Source: Nitrospirota bacterium (GTDB taxonomy: Bacteria; Nitrospirota; Nitrospiria; Nitrospirales; Nitrospiraceae). Taken from it: a DNA stretch of 53,257 nt. This document shows positions 18,533 to 26,421 of this stretch, one piece after another (position 1 is the first letter of the stretch; every line of letters begins with the position of its first letter). The notes beneath the pieces are model-generated. The model was not told where the DNA came from, ran no database searches, and saw only the letters and a list, made by a program, of their open reading frames with translations. Made by a program: the position numbers and the translations under genes. The DNA lies in assembly GCA_020027965.1 (NCBI GenBank), contig JAHRHE010000027.1, positions 1-53,257 of the forward strand, read 5' to 3'.

Positions 18533-19544
18533 ATGACCACTGACGAACTTGAAAAACTTCTCGCTGAACAGCCGGTTGGCCTGCTGCACCGGCTGGCGCA
18601 AGGGCGCATCCGCCGGCACTTCCGGCTCGGGAAGCGACGGTTGATCGACGCCCTGCTCCACTCGCAAGGCGAAGAGTGCCAGCGCGCTCAGCCTGCGACG
18701 AGCGGAGCCGAGTCGGACAGGCCCTTCGGCGGGGCTCAGAACAGGCCCTTCGATAGCACTCAGGGCAGGCGAGACAGAACCGGCCGAGCCGGCGACAGAC
18801 CTCTCAGCACTGCTGGAAGGGATCGGGGTACCCCCAGCCCAACCATTCGTCCCGGACCCCTGGCAGGAGGAAGCGCTCCTGCACCTGACCACGACCGACG
18901 TCGTCGTCAGCGTGCCCACTGGCAGCGGGAAAACCTATGTGGCGATCGAGGCTACGCGGCGGGCCATCGAGGCGGAGCGGACGGTGATCTATACCTCTCC
19001 GCTCAAGGCGCTGTCGAACACCAAATTCACCGAGTTCACCAAGATTTTCGGGGCGGAGCGTGTGGGAATCTTGACCGGAGATCGACGGGACAATCCGCAG
19101 GCCCCTCTCCTGATCATGACGACTGAGATTCTGCGAAACTTGCTCTACGACGCGGCGGGCGGCGAGATTGACGTGCGTTTGGACACCCTCGGCCTCGTCA
19201 TCATGGATGAGTCTCAGTACCTCGCGGATCCTGAACGGGGCGTAGTGTGGGAGGAGACGATCATCTTCTGTCCCACGCAAGCGCGGCTTCTCCTGCTCTC
19301 CGCCTCAATCGGCAATCCCCAAGAGGTCGCCGCCTGGCTCACCAGCATTAGACCCACCCCCTGCCACCTGGTTCGGCATCACCGCCGCTCCGTGCCGCTA
19401 CGTGCTGCGTACCTGCATCCGAGCGGCAAACTCGTACCGCTTTTCCGATCGCTGAGCATTCCCCATGGCCACAGCGCCCCGTTGCACCCCGAGGCCAAAC
19501 GGCTTTTCGCCCAATACGAAGAGGAAACCCTCCGGCCACGCTAA
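18533..19544 (+). pseudogene. N-terminal half of the same Ski2-like helicase, frameshifted and truncated
   Basis: Codons from 18533 encode a plausible N-terminus (MTTDELEKLLAEQPVGLLHRL...RRLIDALLHSQGEE). A dispersed repeat is then inserted at about 18690-18780, and the helicase continues in another frame from about 18789: DLSALLEGIGVPPAQPFVPDPWQEEALLHLTTTDVVVSVPTGSGKT (motif I), TSPLKALSNTKF (Ia), LTGDRRDN (Ib), VIMDESQYL (II, DESQ rather than the usual DEVH) and LLSASIGN (III). The frame ends at TAA 19544 after ETLRPR, where the C-terminal half would be expected. That half lies upstream at 16577-18433. Frame 3 is open from 18645, so a shorter DExH-domain protein could still be made from an internal start (for example near 18912). 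Confidence 0.8.
18690..18780 (-). repeat. Dispersed repeat (CCTGTYCTGAGCC... family) inserted in the helicase
   Basis: On the minus strand the segment contains GAAGGGCCTGTTCTGAGC and CCGAAGGGCCTGTCCGAC units, matching the array upstream of metG (42435-42634). In the helicase reading frames it gives typical junk peptides (SDRPFGGAQNRPFDSTQGR, GLRTGPSIALRAG). It coincides with the shift from one helicase frame to the other. Exact borders are uncertain. Confidence 0.75.
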
Positions 19545-19857
19545 CTTGAAGCAAAACCTCCCCCCACCTCGCTCCAATTGATAGACCAGGCGCCTGCTAC
19601 TGGCTCTCGTACCGCCTGAAATGACTGCGTGGATACAACCGCCCTGCTGTTGCAAAAAGGACTCACCCATTGGGGTTTTGAAACACTCCCCAAGGGCTTC
19701 CCGGGCAGGTCCATGAAATTTCTTGTTGAAATACAAGCATTTTTCTGGTATTCACAACGGCTACCAATCGGTATGCATCTTGCTGATACCAGGTGGTGTA
19801 GTGGTTCAAAAAGTGAACTGCGTTCGTCACCTTAACACGTTCGGAGAACGCCCTCTG
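19545..19857. other. 313-base gap, no convincing gene
   Basis: The sequence from about 19660 is noticeably richer in A and T than its surroundings. A minus-strand open frame (19398-19736) overlaps the helicase fragment and has no recognisable product. This stretch follows the broken helicase and may be a remnant of the rearrangement. It also carries the leader of the following lipoprotein gene. Confidence 0.5.
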
Positions 19858-20373
19858 ATGAGAAAGTCGCTGATCTTTTGTAGTCTACTCTTGGTATTGG
19901 CTGGATGCCAGACCGGTAACCTGCGCACCAGCTCGACCACGCTGGATAATGCTTCCTTTATGGGCTTGTGGGAGGTCTACAACCACTGCCAGTCTAGTAA
20001 CGATCTGGACTCGATGCGAGGGGATGTGAAGCAACTGACCCTCGCCGCCCAAACGCCGGTCCGCGACAATCCCACGCTGCAGTCCTTGATCAAGCCGATC
20101 AAACGATGGGTATCGGAACCTCCTACCCGCCTGGCAGTGGACCTGAAAGCCATGGCTGTGGCTTGCACGCTTTATACTGGCCAGGCTGCCCTGAACATCG
20201 GGCGTGACGATGTGGCTACCGAGATGTTCAGCTCGGTGGTGTTACGGACGCCTCAGCCAGAATTTGCCTACTATGTGCAGCAGGCCAAGATCGGACTGTC
20301 TCAGGTAGGAACTTCAACCGAGCTGGTGCGCGCCTCAACCCCGAAGGTCATTCCGGTTTCGGCTCCGCGCTAA
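19858..20373 (+). CDS. Small lipoprotein of unknown function
   Basis: 171 residues. MRKSLIFCSLLLVLAGCQTG is a clear lipoprotein signal with Cys at about 17. The mature part (TSSTTLDNASFMGLWEVYNHCQSSNDLDSMRGDVKQLTLAAQ...) is mostly helical, with two or three helical pairs including AALNIGRDDVATEMFSSVVLRTPQPEFAYYVQQAKIGLSQV, which resembles a TPR-like arrangement. The start is the ATG at 19858, with GGAG upstream. An open reading to 19723 lacks a signal peptide at its start. It stands alone on the plus strand, convergent with glgA. Function not recognised. Confidence 0.75.
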   Translation: MRKSLIFCSLLLVLAGCQTGNLRTSSTTLDNASFMGLWEVYNHCQSSNDLDSMRGDVKQLTLAAQTPVRDNPTLQSLIKPIKRWVSEPPTRLAVDLKAMAVACTLYTGQAALNIGRDDVATEMFSSVVLRTPQPEFAYYVQQAKIGLSQVGTSTELVRASTPKVIPVSAPR

Positions 20374-20445
20374 CCCGACCCTAAGAACAGCGTTCTGAGC
20401 TCGAAGTTGGGAGCGGGGACTTCTCCTCTCAGCTCTCAGCATTCA

Positions 20446-21966
20446 TCACTTGCTCTCGAGCGCTAACACCCTTCGGTACAACTCCTCATACGCGCGCGCG
20501 GACCGAGCCCAGGAGACATCCGTCCGCATACCCGCCAGCACGAGCGACCGCCATTCCTCCGGATCCCGATAGACTCGCAAGGCCAGCAGCACGGTGTTCA
20601 ACAGAGCCTCCGAGGTGGCCTCACCGAAGATGAACCCGGTCGCACGGCCTTCCTTTACCGCCAGCGGCGAGTAGGATACGACCGTATCAGCCAGCCCGCC
20701 GGTTCGCCGTACGATCGGAACGGTGCCGTATCGCAAGCTGTACAACTGGTTCAACCCGCATGGTTCATATCGAGACGGCATCAAGAACATATCGGCCCCC
20801 GCCTCGATCCGGTGGGCCAGCCCTTCGTCGAACCCGACCCGCAGCCCGACTTTCGTCGGATATCGTGTCTGGAGGGATTGGAATCTCGCTTCATACGTCG
20901 GGTCGCCAGCTCCCAAGAGCACGAGCTGCACCTCCAATGCCATGAGCTCCGGCACGACATCGGCGAGCAGATCCAAACCCTTCTGGGAAACCAGCCGGGA
21001 GACCACGCCCAACAATGGAACCTCGACCGTCGGAAGCTTCATCTCCCGTTGAAGCGCCGTTTTGCAGGCAGGCTTGTTCGCCAGATCCTCGGCGGAGTAC
21101 CGGACCGGCAAGTATGAATCCGTCGCGGGGTTCCACACCTCGACATCGATCCCGTTGACCACCCCGGCCAGTCGGTCTTTCCGCTCGGCCACGACTCCAT
21201 CAAGACCGAATCCTAACTCGACTGTCTGAATTTCCCGGCTGTAGGTGGGGCTGACGGTGCTCAAAAAATCCGCCAGGACCAGCCCTCCTTTCATCAGGTT
21301 GACAGACCCATGGAACTCCAGTGTCCGCGACGTGAACAGTTCGGGGCCCAACCCGCACTTCGGATAGTCCGAGGCGGGAAAGATTCCTTGATAGCCCAGA
21401 TTGTGCACCGTGAAGAGGGACCTGGGTCGCTGGATACCGACCGGCGCGGCAGAGAGCGTGCGCAGGTACACCGGGCAAAGGGCCGTCTGCCAATCGTGTG
21501 CGTGTATCAGGTCCGGGACCCAGCCGGCGACCTGCCGGAGAGCCCGGAGAAGCTCCATGACGGCCCGGCAGAAGAACGCGAACCGCTCCAGATTGTCGGG
21601 ATAGTCCACCCCGGCCTGCTGATAGAGTCCGTCTCGACCAAAGTAGGGGTCATGCCTCACCGCCAGCACCGAGGCGGCCGTGCCGGGCAGGGACGCCTGC
21701 TCGATGATCGTCGTGACCGAACCTGAGAAGGTCGAGACCTTGAGGCGCTTCCATTCCTTGAAACCATGCACCGCACCGTCAATCGCGCCGTAGCGCGGGA
21801 TCACCAGCTTGACCTCGTGGCCGAGCCGAGCCAACTCACGCGGAAGGGCGCCTGCGACGTCAGCAAGGCCTCCGGTCTTGGCAAACGGGACGGCTTCGGG
21901 AGAGACGAGGAGCAGCCTCAGGGGCTTGGGATCCGTTGGAGCGCCAGCGTTCGGCGAAGCGCGCAT
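20446..21966 (-). CDS. glgA: Glycogen synthase (ADP-glucose, GT5)
   Basis: 506 residues, the usual length. Transfers glucose from ADP-glucose to a growing alpha-1,4-glucan in the cytoplasm. The N-terminal Rossmann domain carries KTGGLADVAGALP (about 30-42), with the Lys that binds ADP-glucose. HAHDWQTAL and FTVHNLGYQGIFP follow. The C-terminal domain has GVVSRLVSQKGLDL and the nucleotide-sugar motif MPSRYEPCGLNQLYSLRYGTVPIVRRTGGLADTV. It uses the product of GlgC, encoded about 4 kb away on the opposite strand. The gene upstream on the minus strand (21973) ends only six bases before this start, suggesting co-transcription. Confidence 0.96.
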   Translation of the reverse strand: MRASPNAGAPTDPKPLRLLLVSPEAVPFAKTGGLADVAGALPRELARLGHEVKLVIPRYGAIDGAVHGFKEWKRLKVSTFSGSVTTIIEQASLPGTAASVLAVRHDPYFGRDGLYQQAGVDYPDNLERFAFFCRAVMELLRALRQVAGWVPDLIHAHDWQTALCPVYLRTLSAAPVGIQRPRSLFTVHNLGYQGIFPASDYPKCGLGPELFTSRTLEFHGSVNLMKGGLVLADFLSTVSPTYSREIQTVELGFGLDGVVAERKDRLAGVVNGIDVEVWNPATDSYLPVRYSAEDLANKPACKTALQREMKLPTVEVPLLGVVSRLVSQKGLDLLADVVPELMALEVQLVLLGAGDPTYEARFQSLQTRYPTKVGLRVGFDEGLAHRIEAGADMFLMPSRYEPCGLNQLYSLRYGTVPIVRRTGGLADTVVSYSPLAVKEGRATGFIFGEATSEALLNTVLLALRVYRDPEEWRSLVLAGMRTDVSWARSARAYEELYRRVLALESK

Positions 21967-21972
21967 GAGAGG

Positions 21973-22479
21973 CTAGTGAGAATGTTGCAGGTCTTTCTCT
22001 AGTCGAATCTTGAACTGGTCGTCCCGCTTCCACAACTTGACCACCGCGTCAAGGTCTTGGGGAGACAACTGCTCCCGGTAGACCAGCCGTTCCTCAGGCA
22101 GGACGCCTTCCAGGAACACGAGCAACTCCCCTCGGTCCGCATAGAGCAAGAAACGTCCTTCCCCGGCCGCAAGCTTGGAATTCCATCCTGGCGGAGCCTC
22201 CCCCAGCGGCGCACGAAACGTCGGCACGTACTCACCGCTCTCCAGGACAAAGAAGGCGGTCTTTTCCTGGCGCTCATGAGTCGGCGGGCCCCAGGTTTCG
22301 ACAAAGGCCGCAGCCGAAAGGGTGTGGACGCGAATGTCATTGTTTCGGATGTGTGCCTTTTGTTCCTCCAGCGGAGGCAAATACACTATCTTACGGTAGG
22401 TCTCACAGGCCCCGAAGGTCAGAGCGAGAAACGCGAGCAGCACCGACAGAACTGACGTCAACCGGACCGGGTTTGCCAT
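21973..22479 (-). CDS. Lipoprotein of unknown function
   Basis: 168 residues. MANPVRLTSVLSVLLAFLALTFGAC is a lipoprotein signal with Cys at about 25. The mature part (ETYRKIVYLPPLEEQKAHIRNNDIRVHTLSAAAFVETWGPPTHERQEKTAFFVL...) is a single soluble domain; the WGPPTHERQ segment is reminiscent of SmpA/BamE-type folds, but this is only a resemblance. ATG 22479 is chosen over a GTG at 22494 because it follows GAGGGG by a usual distance. It directly precedes glgA on the same strand. Function unknown. Confidence 0.75.
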   Translation of the reverse strand: MANPVRLTSVLSVLLAFLALTFGACETYRKIVYLPPLEEQKAHIRNNDIRVHTLSAAAFVETWGPPTHERQEKTAFFVLESGEYVPTFRAPLGEAPPGWNSKLAAGEGRFLLYADRGELLVFLEGVLPEERLVYREQLSPQDLDAVVKLWKRDDQFKIRLEKDLQHSH

Positions 22480-22501
22480 GCGGTGTCCCCTCACCAGACG
22501 T

Positions 22502-22858
22502 TCACAGAAGTCGACGACTCTTCGGCTGCTCCGGCTTCACCGGTTGACAGACATCACACTGACACATGCGCCGCAGCCAGGTGTACGAATAGATGCCGGT
22601 GTCATGGCCGTCGCTCCACTTAAACCGCAGCGCGTAGCGCCCCACCGCTTCGATATCCTGCACCATGATCAGGAGCGGAATGTCGTCCGGTTTGACCCGA
22701 AGCTCCCCCGTCCATTCATCGGTGCAGGCCGCGCAAGGACAGTGCTCCCGGAGGTACCGGACCGGATAGATTCCCTTGTGGCCGTCGCTCCACTCGATCC
22801 CGAGCACGCCCTTGCCGACCCAATCCATGTCTTTGGGTTCGAGAACCGCCGTGCTCAT
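22502..22858 (-). CDS. DUF971 domain protein
   Basis: 118 residues of the DUF971 / gamma-butyrobetaine hydroxylase N-terminal-like family. LGIEWSDGHKGIYPVRYLREHCPCAACTDEWTG is followed by LRFKWSDGHDTGIYSYTWLRRMCQCDVCQP. Both halves share WSDGH and a Cys cluster (CPCAAC, CQCDVC), consistent with a metal site. Such proteins are often fused to or neighbour Mrp-type Fe-S ATPases; none is seen here. ATG 22858 is chosen; a longer reading to 22891 overlaps the preceding gene. Biochemical role is not established. Confidence 0.85.
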   Translation of the reverse strand: MSTAVLEPKDMDWVGKGVLGIEWSDGHKGIYPVRYLREHCPCAACTDEWTGELRVKPDDIPLLIMVQDIEAVGRYALRFKWSDGHDTGIYSYTWLRRMCQCDVCQPVKPEQPKSRRLL

Positions 22859-22862
22859 TGTC

Positions 22863-23117
22863 TCACTTGTCCGGCTGGTGCGATCGCGCAACTAGCGCCA
22901 GGAACAGGCCATAGCTCATGGCCGCAATCCCGGCCGCCAGCAGCCCCAACCCTGTTCTCATGACGACCGGACTTTCTTCCGTGAGCCCATAGATCCCAAG
23001 TAGAAACCCGAAAGCGAGAAAGGCTTTTCCGACCCATCGAGCCACCCCTGGCGCGAATTCCGGCAACCGCCTGAAGCTGTCCGGGGTCTTCTGGGTCTCG
23101 TTCAAGGCCTCCTCCAC
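22863..23117 (-). CDS. Small inner-membrane protein, two TM helices
   Basis: 84 residues. A charged N-terminal segment (EEALNETQKTPDSFRRLPEFAPGVARW) precedes two hydrophobic helices, VGKAFLAFGFLLGIYGLT and TGLGLLAAGIAAMSYGLFLALVA, with a short basic tail. The start is unsure: GTG 23117 is the first possible codon after a stop, and a TTG 12 bases further in is better placed behind GGAGGAGG. It lies five bases before the DUF971 gene and follows recO by 50 bases, so all three may be one transcript. No function recognised. Confidence 0.6.
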   Translation of the reverse strand: MEEALNETQKTPDSFRRLPEFAPGVARWVGKAFLAFGFLLGIYGLTEESPVVMRTGLGLLAAGIAAMSYGLFLALVARSHQPDK

Positions 23118-23167
23118 TTCCTGGTCTGCGTACTATATCGCATCCATTGACGACGGCACAAGGACGC

Positions 23168-23965
23168 TCAGGAGATTGTACCGAGTCCGTAGACCGGCGG
23201 GTTCCCCTCCGCCGCGAGGAAGTCCACTGGGGGAAGGCGTTTGCCCGCAACGATGGTTACGAAGGACTCAATTGCCGCCTCGACTTCAGCGAGGACCTGG
23301 CCGCTCGCCCTCAGACGAGTCAGGACGGCTGGCGACAGGCGAAGCGCCTGTTGGACGAAGGCGACGCCGCCTGGAGACATCGGGAGGCACCGATCGGGAT
23401 GGCGTCGCGCACACGTGGAGCAGACCAGCCCGCCGGCCTCAGGCGAGAACCTGCCGGGATGATCCGCTCGAGTCATCTCACCCGTGGACCCGCAGGCTGC
23501 ACAATGGTCCGTCTGCGGCCGAAACCCCGTCCGCCCGAGCAACCTGATCTGGAAGAGCAGGGTCGTGAGGGTCGGATCGTGTCCATGGCTGAGGGCCCGC
23601 AAACCTCCGAGCAAAGTCTCGAAAATCACGGGAGAAGGGTCCCCTTCCGCTGTCACCGCGGCGACTAGATTGACCATGCGCGCCGCTGCGGATATTAATG
23701 TGAGATCCTCACGGAGGCGGGCAAAGGATTCCCGGATGTCGGCTTGGGTGACCCGATACACGGGATCGTTGGGCTTCTCGAAAAGGTTCAGATCAGAACA
23801 GACAAACGGCTCGAGGGCGCTGCCGAACCGGCTCTTGATCCGCCGAGCTCCGCGGGCCACCCCCCGCAGCTTCCCGAACCGGAGGGTATAAAAGGTGACG
23901 ACCCGGTCAGCCTCGCCCCACTTGCGGCTCTTGAGCGTGATGGCGGGCGTTTTCAGCAGCGGCAT
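23168..23965 (-). CDS. recO: DNA repair protein RecO
   Basis: 265 residues. Recombination mediator that loads RecA with RecR on SSB-coated gaps. The N-terminal OB fold is PAITLKSRKWGEADRVVTFYTLRFGKLRGVARGARRIKSRFGSALEPF, the family signature. A helical core follows (RMVNLVAAVTAEGDPSPVIFETLL). The zinc module has CAAC (about 157-160) and CSTC (about 182-185). ATG 23965 is preferred to a TTG at 23971. The palindrome at 23974-24030 immediately precedes the start. Confidence 0.93.
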   Translation of the reverse strand: MPLLKTPAITLKSRKWGEADRVVTFYTLRFGKLRGVARGARRIKSRFGSALEPFVCSDLNLFEKPNDPVYRVTQADIRESFARLREDLTLISAAARMVNLVAAVTAEGDPSPVIFETLLGGLRALSHGHDPTLTTLLFQIRLLGRTGFRPQTDHCAACGSTGEMTRADHPGRFSPEAGGLVCSTCARRHPDRCLPMSPGGVAFVQQALRLSPAVLTRLRASGQVLAEVEAAIESFVTIVAGKRLPPVDFLAAEGNPPVYGLGTIS

Positions 23966-23973
23966 GCGCAAAC

Positions 23974-24030
23974 CGATGGACGATGGTCAATGGTCGATGG
24001 CTTGTGAATCATGACCCATCCACCATCATC
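23974..24030. repeat. Low-complexity palindrome (unit CGATGGT/CAATGGT)
   Basis: Left arm 23974-24000 has four ATGG-containing units of 7-8 bases (CGATGGA, CGATGGT, CAATGGT, CGATGG). Right arm 24015-24030 (CCCATCCACCATCATC) is the complement. It fills the space just upstream of recO. Confidence 0.75.
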
Positions 24031-24069
24031 TCTTGCATTTCCCCGCTCTGTCCCGTCACACCATCGAGT

Positions 24070-24432
24070 CTACCCACAGGAAGGTGCGGGAGAATTCTGG
24101 AACATTCGCTTGAGTGTCTGCCACCGCTGACTTTCTTCCGGTCCGCTGAGCTGAAACCCGCCTTGTGTCTTGATTTCCAGATCGATATATTCCTTGTACA
24201 GCGCGCACATCTCGGCATTCACAGAGTCGGGAGCCGCCCTCCGATCTGGACGACTGCTCGATGGCGACGTGCCGGACGATGGCCTTTGTCCGGCGTCTGG
24301 CGGCGCTTCCGGGTTCGTACTGAAGGTGCCCTCTGTTTCCTGAAACGGTTTACAGCCTTCACGCGGCTCGTTGGAATACACATCTCCGGGGCAGACCCAG
24401 AGGGTCGTCGCGAGGATCACCACACCGAGCAT
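24070..24432 (-). CDS. Small secreted protein of unknown function
   Basis: 120 residues. A short signal peptide (MLGVVILATTLWVCPGDVYS) precedes a low-complexity middle rich in Ser, Pro and Gly (TNPEAPPDAGQRPSSGTSPSSSRPDRR). A conserved-looking helical end follows: AEMCALYKEYIDLEIKTQGGFQLSGPEESQRWQTLKRMF. Three Cys in the mature part (C27, a mid-protein Cys and the penultimate C) could form disulfides. Strong Shine-Dalgarno GGGAGG six bases before ATG. Not recognised. Confidence 0.7.
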   Translation of the reverse strand: MLGVVILATTLWVCPGDVYSNEPREGCKPFQETEGTFSTNPEAPPDAGQRPSSGTSPSSSRPDRRAAPDSVNAEMCALYKEYIDLEIKTQGGFQLSGPEESQRWQTLKRMFQNSPAPSCG

Positions 24433-24665
24433 AGCTGACCTCCCTGGTTAACGCCAAATGAGTAGCGGTAAAACTGACCCAATGCGGAACCCTGGCGCCC
24501 GCAACTTGGTCCTCCCCGCACCGCCATAGGGGTCCCAGTATGTCAGACTGGTGAGAGTTGTCAAGTGCTGGAGGAACACAAAGAGCAGAACAGGGGGTGG
24601 TGGATTCCCGTTAGGACAGAGCGGGTCTGGGGTGGTGAAGGCTCCGGCGAGTTAACCTCGCCGGC

Positions 24666-25382
24666 TCAGGGGCGCAAGGGATGGTCTGTCAACGCGTGAT
24701 ACGCCTGACTGATCGAACCGACTGGCGTGACGTGAACGAGGAAGGGGGTCCTCCACTCATTCTCGGCCTCGTCCAGCTCATCGGGCACCAACACGCGCCG
24801 CAGGTGCGCCGCGCCTGCGGCGGCCACCTTGAATGACAGACCGCCCACAGGAGCGATATGGCCGTCTGGAGTCACCGCACCGGTAATGACCCGGTCGGAC
24901 GGAATAAGCTCACCCTTGGCTAGGGCAACCACACTGAGCGCGACCATGGCCGACAGGCTCTCGCCATATACCGTCAAGCCTGAATGCGGTACGCTCAGCA
25001 CAACGCTCCATGAGTCCGTGGAGAGCCCGGCGACATGTGCCGTGCGATAGATCGCCTGCTCGACCGCCGTCTGGGCCATTCGGGAGAAGCGGCCCGGGGC
25101 ATTCCGAAACTGGATCGAAAGGCCCGCCCGGTCATGACGCTCTTCGAAGGCGAGAATCAGAAACTCGACCGTGCCGGTAGGCTTCTCGCCCATGGTGACG
25201 CCGAGGATGGGAATCAACTGTTCTCGCTGCTTGTCCTGCGCGTACGCGGGAGCGACCAGCAGCGACAGGCTGAGAAGCACGGTCAGCCAGAAGGCGACCC
25301 CGGTGCCCGATGTGTGGGTGCCAGGAGCGACGATCACGGCACGCGCCACCTGCTCGGTTCTTCTCCCCTGTCCGCCGGCCAT
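24666..25382 (-). CDS. Secreted Lon-type (S16) peptidase domain protein without ATPase
   Basis: 238 residues. A hydrophobic export signal (GVAFWLTVLLSLSLLVAPAYAQ, about 28-50) is followed by a lone S16 domain. It has the catalytic Ser-like position in YGESLSAMVALSVVALAKGE (compare the Lon GPSAG motif) and the catalytic Lys in APVGGLSFKVAAAGAAHLRRVLVPDELDE (compare Lon IGGLKEKxLAA). There is no AAA+ domain and no PDZ domain. The start is uncertain: ATG 25382 gives about 27 residues before the hydrophobic core. It is divergent from the flavin reductase gene. A periplasmic, ATP-independent peptidase or a non-catalytic relative are both possible. Confidence 0.7.
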   Translation of the reverse strand: MAGGQGRRTEQVARAVIVAPGTHTSGTGVAFWLTVLLSLSLLVAPAYAQDKQREQLIPILGVTMGEKPTGTVEFLILAFEERHDRAGLSIQFRNAPGRFSRMAQTAVEQAIYRTAHVAGLSTDSWSVVLSVPHSGLTVYGESLSAMVALSVVALAKGELIPSDRVITGAVTPDGHIAPVGGLSFKVAAAGAAHLRRVLVPDELDEAENEWRTPFLVHVTPVGSISQAYHALTDHPLRP

Positions 25383-25547
25383 ACTCACCGCGACACCCCC
25401 TCGTGGGCTTCGGCAGTTGAGTCAATTCCATCTCCTCTGTCTTAAGTGTATCGCTAGAATTGAAATTCGCCCGACGCGGGATAAAGAACCGACATAAAGA
25501 CTCACAAGATCAACGCGATCCGTGATTCCGCAGGCCCTTCCGATCGC

Positions 25548-25576
25548 TTCGCATAAAGACCTGGACCGGATAGAAT
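25548..25576 (+). promoter_or_regulatory. Probable promoter of the flavin reductase gene
   Basis: TTCGCA (25548-25553) and TAGAAT (25571-25576) are 17 bases apart. The -10 box ends only 5 bases before the first ATG (25582) and 11 before the second (25588), so the mRNA would have almost no leader. The GAGGG between box and start serves the second ATG only if transcription starts upstream of it. Confidence 0.4.
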
Positions 25577-25587
25577 GAGGGATGCCT

Positions 25588-26322
25588 ATGGAGCTGTTTC
25601 AGGCCCAGGTGAGCCGGCTGCGGGACCTCACGCACGATGTGCGCGAAATTGATCTGCGGTTGATCGCTCCCAAGATGATCGCGTTCAAAGCAGGGCAGTT
25701 CGTTTCTTTCGAGGTGAGCCGCCAAAGACAACCGGGCACAGTGACGCGCCCCTACTCCATCGCCTCACCGCCCAGCCAGCCGGAGCTGGTGACCATCGTG
25801 CTGAATCGGGTGCCGGGAGGTCCTGGTTCAACCTATCTGTTCAGCCTGCGAGAAGAGGACCGGACACAGTTCAAAGGTCCGGCCGGCACCTTCTATTTAC
25901 GAGAGGATTTCTCCCGTGATCTGCTGTTCGTCGCGACCGGGACCGGCATCGCCCCCATCCGCTCGATGCTGCTGGATTGGTCCCATCGCGGCGCTCCCGG
26001 GTCGGCCACACTGTACTGGGGGCTACGAAGTCAACGGGACCTCTACTATCAGGATGAGCTGGAGGCCCTGGCAAAAGCGCATCGGAATTTCTCTTTCATG
26101 ACGACCCTGTCACGGCCGGAGAACGGGTGGCAGGGGCGGAGCGGCCGGGTCACCCGCCTGGTGGAGGAGGGCATGGCCTCAGTGAAGCATCTGGCGGTCT
26201 ATCTGTGCGGGAACGGCGGTATGATCAAGGATGTCACCGCCATCCTGAATGGGAAAGGCCTGTGCCCGATCTATCGGGAAAAGTATTACGATGGTGCGGG
26301 CGAGGAGGACCGTGAGGCGTGA
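25588..26322 (+). CDS. Ferredoxin/flavodoxin-NADP reductase-like FAD oxidoreductase
   Basis: 244 residues, a compact FNR-family flavoprotein. The FAD domain has the RPYSIASPPS motif (about 53-62). The NAD(P)-binding domain has FVATGTGIAPIRSML (about 113-127), YWGLRSQRDLYYQDEL and the C-terminal YLCGNGGMIKDVTAIL. No 2Fe-2S domain is attached, so the electron partner is separate. ATG 25588 sits 6 bases after GAGGG and is preferred over the in-frame ATG at 25582. Length and motif order resemble bacterial Fpr-type FNRs; benzoate/phenol reductase relatives are less likely without a ferredoxin domain. Convergent with mgtE. Confidence 0.88.
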   Translation: MELFQAQVSRLRDLTHDVREIDLRLIAPKMIAFKAGQFVSFEVSRQRQPGTVTRPYSIASPPSQPELVTIVLNRVPGGPGSTYLFSLREEDRTQFKGPAGTFYLREDFSRDLLFVATGTGIAPIRSMLLDWSHRGAPGSATLYWGLRSQRDLYYQDELEALAKAHRNFSFMTTLSRPENGWQGRSGRVTRLVEEGMASVKHLAVYLCGNGGMIKDVTAILNGKGLCPIYREKYYDGAGEEDREA

Positions 26323-26421
26323 CGCTGAACTCATGACGCGTCACGCGCTTGCACGACGCAGCGCTCCCGCCTGCCGAAGCCCTGCGGCGGGCAGGTCAAC
26401 CCGCAGGCGCGTCACGTCGTC
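26311..26421. repeat. Weak palindromic region between convergent genes
   Basis: It contains CGTGAGGCGTGACGC (26311-26325), a perfect 10-base palindrome TGACGCGTCA (26333-26342), a CCTGCC/GGCAGG stem around the GAAGCCCTGCGGC loop, and CGCGTCACGTCGTCA at the right end. The outer parts look like a degenerate member of the CGTGATGC family. The left arm overlaps the last codons of the reductase. No T-run is present, so a canonical terminator is not shown. Confidence 0.4.

Noticed and set aside
19398-19736. Minus-strand frame of 112 codons beside the broken helicase
   Set aside because: Overlaps the helicase fragment, has no recognised domain and no clear start signal.
20384-20446. Possible further palindrome between the lipoprotein gene and glgA
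   Set aside because: Only a weak AGAAC/GTTCT stem and a few CTCAGCTCTCAGC units; arms do not match well enough to list.
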